A stretch of 11,213 bases of DNA, from the NCBI GenBank assembly GCA_030054275.1, contig JASGCF010000065.1, forward strand, positions 1-11,213, given 5' to 3'. The notes beneath the pieces were generated by a model. The model was not told the DNA's origin, made no database searches, and worked only from the letters and a program-made list of their open reading frames with translations. This document shows, in pieces, positions 1-4,901 of this stretch (positions are counted from its first letter, which is position 1; each line of letters opens with the position of its first letter). The translations under genes and the position numbers were made by a program. Origin of the DNA: Limnohabitans sp. (GTDB taxonomy: Bacteria; Planctomycetota; Phycisphaerae; Phycisphaerales; SM1A02).

Positions 1-386
1 TTCGGACCGGTCGTGCCGATGGTCTGCCGCGCCTTGAAGAGGATGTCGGACATCTCGGTGTTGATGAACGTAGCGACGTCGTTCACGATCTTTCGGTGGG
101 CAGAGTCCGATGCGTCGACCACGATTGAGATTTCCTGCATCGTGACCTCGTAGGCGACCGCGCGTCGACTCCCGCGTGCTTTGAGCGTGGTCACGAGGTT
201 CGCTCGCGTGAGAAGATCGAGCGCCGCATGGACGCGGGCGACGCTGCGCGCCGTGCGACGCGCAAGTGAGGCGGCGTCGAGCGGTGTCCGCGCTCGGCGC
301 AGGCACTCCCAGAGGCCCATTGCCTCAAGATTCTTGATCGCATCGAGCAATCCGGGGCGGAGCAGAGCGATCGGTTTGGGTGGCAT
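1..386 (-). CDS. Winged-helix transcriptional regulator, N-terminal part (cut by left edge)
   Basis: The reading frame opens at an ATG at 386-384 and stays open to the left edge, giving 128 residues and no stop, so the C-terminus lies outside the window. Residues about 8-30 form a helix (LLDAIKNLEAMGLWECLRRA). Residues 34-62 (TPLDAASLARRTARSVARVHAALDLLTRAN) look like the helix-turn-helix of an ArsR/MarR-type winged helix, and 64-85 (LVTTLKARGSRRAVAYEVT) fit the two-stranded wing. A helical segment follows (about 95-120). The probable role is a DNA-binding regulator; the ligand is unknown because the rest is missing. No Shine-Dalgarno site is visible before the ATG. The gene is divergent from the methyltransferase-like gene at 489, and the 102-bp gap holds a perfect inverted repeat at 445-465, so mutual regulation is plausible but inferred. 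The family level (ArsR or other winged helix) is uncertain. Confidence 0.68.
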   Translation of the reverse strand, partial: MPPKPIALLRPGLLDAIKNLEAMGLWECLRRARTPLDAASLARRTARSVARVHAALDLLTRANLVTTLKARGSRRAVAYEVTMQEISIVVDASDSAHRKIVNDVATFINTEMSDILFKARQTIGTTGP

Positions 387-444
387 CGTGGCGGGAGCGT
401 AGACGCGAGTGAATGGTGTGGGTCGGAGGCGACGGGTGCTAGGA

Positions 445-465
445 CGAGCGAAGGTACCTCGCTCG
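445..465. promoter_or_regulatory. Inverted repeat in divergent promoter gap, candidate operator
   Basis: The 7-bp arms CGAGCGA (445-451) and TCGCTCG (459-465) are perfect reverse complements around a 7-base spacer AGGTACC. The spacer plus its next base (AGGTACCT) is itself palindromic. It lies 23 bp before the ATG at 489 and 58 bp from the regulator start at 386. A dyad here suits binding of a dimeric winged-helix protein; it could instead fold as a hairpin in the leader RNA. Operator function is inferred only from position and symmetry. Confidence 0.4.
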
Positions 466-488
466 GTATCTGCCATAGACTGCAAGTC

Positions 489-1538
489 ATGCCGATCGAA
501 TCAAAAATTCTTGTATTCTTCGCGGTGCTTGTAGTTTTCGGATCGCACGCCATTGCCTTGGAGCAGGACTCGGAAGGCGGCCAAGCCGCGCCGCCGATCA
601 CCGAGAAGATGAAGGCCGACGCAGCGAAGCTCGCGCCGCTTGTGAAGTCGGAACTCGCGAAGGATTTCCTTGCGGCAACCACGAAACTTACCGAGCCCAC
701 CGCGCGCACGATCTATCGAGATCGCGAGAAGGCGATCGCGATCACGAAGAAAGCCTACGACGCGCTGCCTGAAGCGGAGAAGGCACCGTTCACGCCGCGC
801 GAATGTACGCCTGACTTCTACTACGAAACCGGCTACGGCTCACCGCTCGTCTACGCGCGTGTGCTCGACCTCGCCGCACCGCACATGGCACCCGCGCTCC
901 TTCCACGCGAAACGCGTTCGCGGATCCTCGACTTCGGCTACGGCACGATTGGTCAGTTGCATTTGCTCGCGCATTGCGGATTCGATGCGCACGGCGTTGA
1001 TGTCGAGCCGATCTTTCCCGCGCTCTACAGTGAGCGCGGCGACACGGGCGCGGTCGGTCAAGGATCTGCGTCCATCCACAAAGGCCAGTGGCCCGCGGAG
1101 GAATCACTTCGGAAGGCGATCGGTGGTGACTACGCGCTTATCACGAGTAAGAACACCCTGAAGCGGGGATATGTTCATCCGTCGCCGCCCGCGGGGCAGA
1201 CGGTCGATCCGAAGAAACTGGTTCATCTCGGGGTCGGCGACGAGGAGTTCCTCGCGCGTGTGCGCGACGCACTCAAGCCAGGCGGCGTCTTCATTCTCTA
1301 CAACATCTGCCCGCCTCAGGCTCCGCCCGATCAGGAGTGGATCCCGTGGGCGGACGGGCTCTCGCCGTTCTCGCGCGAGCAGTACGAGAAAGCCGGATTC
1401 GAAGTGCTTGCGTTCGACCAAGTCGACCAAGCATGGGTTCTCGACGGCTTCGGCGCGCTCGGCTATCTCGATGGGCCTCGCGAGGACTCTGCGAAGCAAC
1501 TCTTCTGTTGGTATACGATCGTGCGGCGCACGAGTTGA
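489..1538 (+). CDS. Exported class I methyltransferase-fold protein
   Basis: This 349-residue protein starts with a secretion signal: a short MPIESK n-region, a hydrophobic stretch at 7-23 and a possible AIA cleavage site at 21-23. Residues 36-140 are a helical region of unknown family with an aromatic YYETGYGSP patch (111-119). Residues 145-275 look like a Rossmann methyltransferase core: RILDFGYGTIG (145-155) is a variant motif I, GVDVEP (169-174) supplies the acidic residue at the end of strand 2, DYALITSKNTLKRG (214-227) resembles motif IV, and ALKPGGVFILYN (261-272) is the typical post-motif segment. The substrate is unknown. S-adenosylmethionine is normally cytoplasmic, so a signal peptide on this fold is odd: the protein may be membrane-anchored facing inward, or may no longer methylate. 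The ATG at 489 is the only start that gives the full signal. The stop codon lies inside the first copy of a 13-bp repeat array. Confidence 0.75.
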   Translation: MPIESKILVFFAVLVVFGSHAIALEQDSEGGQAAPPITEKMKADAAKLAPLVKSELAKDFLAATTKLTEPTARTIYRDREKAIAITKKAYDALPEAEKAPFTPRECTPDFYYETGYGSPLVYARVLDLAAPHMAPALLPRETRSRILDFGYGTIGQLHLLAHCGFDAHGVDVEPIFPALYSERGDTGAVGQGSASIHKGQWPAEESLRKAIGGDYALITSKNTLKRGYVHPSPPAGQTVDPKKLVHLGVGDEEFLARVRDALKPGGVFILYNICPPQAPPDQEWIPWADGLSPFSREQYEKAGFEVLAFDQVDQAWVLDGFGALGYLDGPREDSAKQLFCWYTIVRRTS

Positions 1539-1609
1539 TTGCAAGAGTTGATTGCAAGAGTTGATTGCAAGACTTGATTGCAAGTCTTGATCGCAAGACT
1601 TGATTGCAC
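1532..1609. repeat. 13-bp tandem repeat array, six copies
   Basis: The unit GAGTTGATTGCAA occurs identically at 1532-1544, 1545-1557 and 1558-1570. It then varies as GACTTGATTGCAA (1571-1583), GTCTTGATCGCAA (1584-1596) and GACTTGATTGCAC (1597-1609), with a decayed fragment after 1610. There are no spacers between units. The TGA stop of the methyltransferase-like gene (1536-1538) lies in copy 1, so the array covers the end of that gene and part of the 102-bp gap to the convergent gene ending at 1641. Identical first copies suggest recent slippage expansion from the gene end. Confidence 0.9.
1568..1601. terminator. Two overlapping hairpins within the repeat array, possible bidirectional terminator
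   Basis: CAAGACTT (1568-1575) pairs perfectly with AAGTCTTG (1582-1589) over a 6-base loop. The same AAGTCTTG also pairs perfectly with CAAGACTT (1594-1601) over a 4-base ATCG loop. The two 8-bp hairpins share their middle arm and exclude each other. They lie between convergent genes ending at 1538 and 1641, where a terminator is expected, but no T-run follows on either strand, so intrinsic termination is uncertain. The pairing is seen directly; the role is inferred. Confidence 0.35.
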
Positions 1610-1640
1610 GGGTTGCATCTCGCATCCCACTCCGCTGTAG

Positions 1641-2270
1641 TTATGCGCTTGGAGCGCGTTCCTTCATTGCTGTGACGCATTCGCGTTGCTCGTTGAGCGA
1701 TCCATGCAGGAAAAGTTCGGGTAAACCAGCGGACCCGAGTGATGCGCCACTTGTGACCAGCGTGACGCGCGTGCGGCGCTTGACGAAATCGATCTGCGCA
1801 GACACCTCGGTGATGTCGTGAAGCGGAATGCGCGTCTCCTTCGCGTACTCGCGCACGACGACCGCATCGGGCTCGAACTCCCAGACGCAGCGCTCAAGCG
1901 AGAGTCCGGTGGTGTTGCGTCGCCTCCGCCTGATCCATGCGTAGACCATGATTGCGATCGCGGCGAGCATGAGCAGAGCCCGCACTCGCGTGAACATACG
2001 GTCGAGCCCGAACGGACTCACTCCCCACGCGATTGCGAAGATGAGGATCAGGACGGCCGGAACAAGATGGCTGAGGCTGTGCACCCGTTCTGCGAGTTTC
2101 GCTTCGGGCGTCTCGGTGGGCATTCCGCTGACAACGAGATCGCCTGACAATCCGCGCGCGCCGCATTCGGGGCACGCATTCTCGTGCGCAAGCCCACGGC
2201 GTTGATAGCCGCAGGCGGGGCAGGGGAGTTCGCCATGAGTCGTTCTGCGTGTCGGCATACGAGTCAGCAT
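1641..2270 (-). CDS. Zinc-ribbon, two-helix membrane protein of unknown function
   Basis: The 209-residue protein begins with a treble-clef or zinc-ribbon module, with cysteines C17, C20, C33 and C36 in CPACGYQRRGL...CPECG form, a pattern widespread in Planctomycetota. Two membrane segments follow (about 69-87 and 97-113), then a basic RRRRR stop-transfer patch (114-118). The C-terminal part (about 120-205) is rich in beta strands (VWEFEPDAVVVREYAKETRIPLHDITEVSAQI) and resembles a small PH-like (bPH) membrane-associated domain. The likely place is the inner membrane with both ends cytoplasmic; the function is unknown. The start is ambiguous: ATGs at 2270 and 2258 arise from a 12-bp duplication, neither with a clear ribosome site; I take the outer one. 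Only 17 bases separate it from the stop of the DoxX-like gene upstream, so the two are probably co-transcribed. Confidence 0.75.
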   Translation of the reverse strand: MLTRMPTRRTTHGELPCPACGYQRRGLAHENACPECGARGLSGDLVVSGMPTETPEAKLAERVHSLSHLVPAVLILIFAIAWGVSPFGLDRMFTRVRALLMLAAIAIMVYAWIRRRRRNTTGLSLERCVWEFEPDAVVVREYAKETRIPLHDITEVSAQIDFVKRRTRVTLVTSGASLGSAGLPELFLHGSLNEQRECVTAMKERAPSA

Positions 2271-2278
2271 GCGAGTCA
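2255..2278. repeat. 12-bp direct duplication at the gene start
   Basis: GCATACGAGTCA (2255-2266) is followed directly by GCATGCGAGTCA (2267-2278), differing at one base. On the minus strand each copy carries an ATG, giving the zinc-ribbon gene two in-frame start codons (2270 and 2258) and an N-terminal MLTRMPTR repeat. It probably arose by slippage. Confidence 0.7.
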
Positions 2279-2287
2279 GCAGCAGCG

Positions 2288-2707
2288 CTACCGTGCAAGC
2301 AACGCGATCGCGACCACGCAGAGGATGAAGTAGCTGACGAGCGTCGCCGCGCCCGCGTAGTCCTTCGCGATCCGTTGTCCGAAGAAGAGCATCACAATGT
2401 TCAGTGCTGCGAGTTGCGCGCCCCACAGTGCGACCTTTGGCCCATTTCCAAGGACGAGTTGCACGATTCCCGCGGCGCACAGCGCTCCCGCCGCGCACTC
2501 AAGAACTGTAATCACGCCGAGCATCGGCGCGACTTGTCCGCGCAAGGGCGTCTTCGCAAAGTGCCCGGTGAGCCAGGCGAGGTTCCCCTTGAAGTCGACG
2601 ACCTTGTCGATGCCCGACTGGAGCAGGCAAATCGCGAGCATGGCGCTCGTCAGAATTTGCGCGGAGGTCCAAGGTTCGAGAATCGTTTCGAGCATCTGTG
2701 CGAGCAT
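2288..2707 (-). CDS. DoxX-like integral membrane protein
   Basis: The 139-residue protein has four hydrophobic segments (about 16-31, 58-86, 94-110, 119-137), the usual DoxX topology. After the first helix comes QSGIDKVVDFKGNLAWLTGHFAKTPL (30-55), which matches the conserved GxxKxxDFxGNxAW..HFxxTPL signature of DoxX-type proteins. Some family members are subunits of quinol or thiosulfate oxidoreductases, or act in redox stress with thiol enzymes; most are uncharacterised, so the substrate is not inferred here. The start is well supported: the ATG at 2707 has GGAG at 2716-2713, five bases away, one of the few clear ribosome sites in the window. The gene leads a minus-strand pair with the zinc-ribbon gene and is divergent from the fructokinase across a 109-bp gap. 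Confidence 0.8.
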   Translation of the reverse strand: MLAQMLETILEPWTSAQILTSAMLAICLLQSGIDKVVDFKGNLAWLTGHFAKTPLRGQVAPMLGVITVLECAAGALCAAGIVQLVLGNGPKVALWGAQLAALNIVMLFFGQRIAKDYAGAATLVSYFILCVVAIALLAR

Positions 2708-2710
2708 GTG

Positions 2711-2716
2711 TTCTCC
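2711..2716 (-). promoter_or_regulatory. Ribosome binding site of DoxX-like gene
   Basis: GGAGAA on the minus strand; its GGAG core ends five bases before the ATG at 2707-2705. It fixes the start, since the frame stays open well upstream into the fructokinase coding region. Confidence 0.75.
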
Positions 2717-2816
2717 AGTGGTTGCCGCGGGGCACGGCATGCACGGCGCAATGTATCGGTTCCGAACTCTGTCGCCCAAGCGATCGAAACAAGCCCTTCC
2801 GCTACATTGGCTGCGC

Positions 2817-3776
2817 ATGGCGATTCCACTTCCACTTGTCGGTGCGATTGAGGCAGGCGGCACGAAGTTCGTGGTTGCAGTCGGCCGAGGTCCTCGCGCG
2901 GATTTGCTTGCGCGCGCGCAGTTTCCGACAGGTGACGATCCAGCGGCGCTCCTTACACAAGTCATCGCATGGCTTCGCGACGCCGAGCGCACGCACGGCG
3001 AACTCGCAGCGCTTGGCGTTGCGTCGTTCGGCCCAGTCGATCTTGATCCGACTTCGCCGAAGTATGGCTTCATCACGACGACACCGAAGCGCGGTTGGAA
3101 GAACACCGACATCGTTGGGCCGCTGCGCACGGCATTTCCGAACCGACCGATTGGCTTCGACACCGATGTCAACGGCGCTGCGCTTGGCGAAGGGCGGTGG
3201 GGCGCGGCGCAGGGGCTCGATGATTTTGTCTATGTCACTGTTGGCACGGGAATCGGTGGTGGCGGTGTCGTGCGTGGAAAGTTGATGCACGGACTCGTCC
3301 ATCCAGAGATGGGTCACTTTCCGATGCCGCGTTTCGATGGCGACGATTTCGTCGGGTCATGCGCGATTCATGGTCGTTGTTGGGAAGGGCTCTGCGCGGG
3401 GCCAGCGATCGAGGCGCGCGCCGGAAAGCCCGCTGCGGAGATTGCTGCCGATGATCCCGTGTGGGACATCACTGCGCGATACATGGCGCATGCGTTTGCC
3501 ACGCTGACCTATGTACTTTCTCCGCGACGCATCATCTTCGGTGGCAGCGTGCGTAAGGCGGGAAAGTTCGGCGAAAATGCGTTCCTCGCGAAGACACGCA
3601 CGCATCTCCTTGAAGTGCTCGCGGGCTATATCGATGCTCCATCGCTCACGCCATCGGGCGTCGAGCAGTTCATCGTTCCACCGGCGCTTGGTGATGATGC
3701 GGGCGTCTGCGGCGCGATCGCGCTTGCGCATGATGCGCTGCAAATCTCGATGAATGCGGACCGTAGAAAGGCGTGA
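2817..3776 (+). CDS. ROK-family fructokinase
   Basis: The 319-residue length is normal for a ROK sugar kinase. The family phosphorylates sugars with ATP in the cytoplasm; the zinc-bearing fructokinase subgroup makes fructose 6-phosphate. The N-terminal ATP site is GAIEAGGTKF (9-18). The sugar-binding strand FDTDVNGAALGE (114-125) carries the catalytic base D117. The phosphate loop is TVGTGIGGGG (141-150). The zinc site is H167 of HPEMGH with C182, H185 and C188 in CAIHGRCWEG, followed by GPAIEAR (195-201). The CxxHGxCxE arrangement after HPEMGH is typical of fructokinases (as in B. subtilis GmuE) and not glucokinases, though mannose may also be used. The frame is open far upstream, but the ATG at 2817 gives the conserved N-terminus directly; no ribosome site is clear. 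The stop lies just before the DUF1801 gene, suggesting an operon. Confidence 0.9.
   Translation: MAIPLPLVGAIEAGGTKFVVAVGRGPRADLLARAQFPTGDDPAALLTQVIAWLRDAERTHGELAALGVASFGPVDLDPTSPKYGFITTTPKRGWKNTDIVGPLRTAFPNRPIGFDTDVNGAALGEGRWGAAQGLDDFVYVTVGTGIGGGGVVRGKLMHGLVHPEMGHFPMPRFDGDDFVGSCAIHGRCWEGLCAGPAIEARAGKPAAEIAADDPVWDITARYMAHAFATLTYVLSPRRIIFGGSVRKAGKFGENAFLAKTRTHLLEVLAGYIDAPSLTPSGVEQFIVPPALGDDAGVCGAIALAHDALQISMNADRRKA
3767..3771 (+). promoter_or_regulatory. Ribosome binding site deciding the DUF1801 start
   Basis: AAAGG lies inside the last codons of the fructokinase gene, seven bases before the ATG at 3779. A GTG at 3773, overlapping the fructokinase stop, would be only one base away, so the ATG is the better start. 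Confidence 0.6.
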
Positions 3777-3778
3777 GC

Positions 3779-4249
3779 ATGCAGAAGAAATCTGCGAGAA
3801 AGACGGCGACTGCGACTCGCACGAAGACGCAAGACAAGCCGCAACTTCTCTCGGGCGGCAATCCGCAGATTCCGCGTGGCGATGGAGATGCGCCAGTCGC
3901 TGCGTACATCGCGGCACTTCCGGATTGGAAGCAAGGTGTTGCTGAGCGGATTGATCGCGCGGTGATGGAAGCGGTTCCGCATGCGAAAAAGGCCGTGAAG
4001 TGGAATTCGCCCTTCTACGGAGTGGAAGGACACGGTTGGTTTCTCGCGATGCACGCGTTTGCGAAGTACATGAAAGTCACCTTCTTCCGAGGCACATCGC
4101 TTGAGCCGCAGCCACCCATTGCGTCGAAAGTTGCGGAGGTTCGCTACCTGCACATCGATGAACACGGCGCATTCGATGAAGCGCAATTCAAGCGTTGGGT
4201 GCGCGCAGCGAGCCGACTGCCCGGTGGCGAAGGTTTGGGGTCATGCTGA
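3779..4249 (+). CDS. DUF1801 (YdhG-like) domain protein
   Basis: The 156-residue soluble protein begins with a lysine/threonine-rich flexible tail (1-30) and then has a DUF1801 domain (about 40-147): AYIAALPDWKQGVAERIDRA (42-61), AVPHAKKAVKWNSPFYG (65-81), YMKVTFFRGTSL (97-108) and VRYLHI (121-126) match the family's conserved blocks, including the W-x-x-P-x-Y turn. The family is mostly uncharacterised; the B. subtilis relative Fra (YdhG) is described as a frataxin-like iron chaperone, but that role cannot be carried over from sequence alone. The start is at ATG 3779, two bases after the fructokinase stop and behind AAAGG, so translation is probably coupled to the kinase. The gene is convergent with the AhpD-like gene across 67 bases. 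Confidence 0.82.
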   Translation: MQKKSARKTATATRTKTQDKPQLLSGGNPQIPRGDGDAPVAAYIAALPDWKQGVAERIDRAVMEAVPHAKKAVKWNSPFYGVEGHGWFLAMHAFAKYMKVTFFRGTSLEPQPPIASKVAEVRYLHIDEHGAFDEAQFKRWVRAASRLPGGEGLGSC

Positions 4250-4276
4250 TGGCAGGAAATGAGTTTGCGTGCCGCT

Positions 4277-4304
4277 CTCCTCACGCCTCGCTCCTCACGC
4301 CTCT
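4277..4304. repeat. 14-bp direct duplication in convergent gap
   Basis: CTCCTCACGCCTCG (4277-4290) is followed directly by CTCCTCACGCCTCT (4291-4304), with 13 of 14 bases the same. It lies between the convergent stops at 4249 and 4317. No hairpin or T-run terminator is evident in this gap. Confidence 0.65.
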
Positions 4305-4316
4305 CATGCCGAACTC

Positions 4317-4850
4317 TTATCCCTGATAGCCCGTGTCGCGCAGGCGGCGTCCCATCGGCTCATAGTCTGCTTCGTCTGCCTCGCGTGTGCCGAGCCCCTC
4401 GACATAGCGGTTGTACATACAGAAAGCGGCGGTAATCAGTACCGTGTCGTGGATGTCGTGATCGCTCGCGCCCGCTGCGCGTGCCCTCTCGATGTGCTCT
4501 GTGCGCACACCGAGCACGCAGTTCTGAAGTGCTCGTGAGAGTTCGAGCAGCGCCTGCATTTTCGGCGAGAAGCCCGACATGTCGTCCATCGCCAGCAGTC
4601 GATCAACTGCCACGCTTCGCTCGGGGCCAAGCCATGCGCGCGCGGCGGCCGCGTGCGACTTCTTGCAGAAGTTGCATCCGTTGAGATGCGAGGTCCACGC
4701 AGCGATCGTCTCGCGGTCGCCCTGATCGAGGCTCGCGGGCTGGCGAAGAATCGTCTCCGCAAGCCCGAGCAGATGCTTCGCTGCGTCTGGGCGGAACATC
4801 ATCGGACCGCGAATCCCTGGGACATCGACCGGAAGCGTGATGTGGGGCAT
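4317..4850 (-). CDS. AhpD-like / carboxymuconolactone decarboxylase family protein (peroxidase-related)
   Basis: The 177-residue protein is all-helical and carries the AhpD-type active-site signature: E47 followed by C59-x-x-C62-x-x-x-H66 in ETIAAWTSHLNGCNFCKKSH. The spacing E-x11-CxxC-x3-H is that of the alkylhydroperoxidase/CMD superfamily, whose two cysteines form a redox-active disulfide. A second helical half follows (95-155, MQALLELSRALQN...DTVLITAAFCMYNRYVEGLG), as in the 'uncharacterized peroxidase-related enzyme' subgroup. The likely role is cytoplasmic thiol-dependent peroxide reduction; the electron donor is unknown and no ahpC is in the window. The ATG at 4850 begins the conserved N-terminus; the frame stays open far upstream only because it is antisense to the peptidase gene. 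No Shine-Dalgarno site is visible. It is divergent from the prolyl oligopeptidase, with 51 bases between starts. Confidence 0.85.
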   Translation of the reverse strand: MPHITLPVDVPGIRGPMMFRPDAAKHLLGLAETILRQPASLDQGDRETIAAWTSHLNGCNFCKKSHAAAARAWLGPERSVAVDRLLAMDDMSGFSPKMQALLELSRALQNCVLGVRTEHIERARAAGASDHDIHDTVLITAAFCMYNRYVEGLGTREADEADYEPMGRRLRDTGYQG

Positions 4851-4901
4851 GCGCGCGATGGTACCCGCCCCGACTTGCCGCACGCTGCGTTCCCCACCAT
4901 C

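Noticed and set aside
191..709. Minus-strand 172-codon frame across the regulator gene, the divergent gap and the methyltransferase start
   Set aside because: It overlaps two better-supported genes on both strands, and its translation has no recognisable pattern.
1532..1609. CRISPR-like array
   Set aside because: The units are 13 bp and directly adjacent without spacers, and no cas gene is nearby; it is a tandem repeat.
2397..2816. N-terminal extension of the fructokinase to about 459 residues
   Set aside because: The extension overlaps the DoxX-like gene on the other strand. ROK kinases start directly with the GAIEAGGTK block, as from the ATG at 2817.
2708..3172. N-terminal extension of the DoxX-like gene
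   Set aside because: It is antisense to the fructokinase, and the ATG at 2707 has a strong ribosome site and gives a normal family length.
3773..3778. GTG start for the DUF1801 gene overlapping the fructokinase stop
   Set aside because: The AAAGG ribosome site is one base away from GTG but seven from the ATG at 3779, which is the better spacing.
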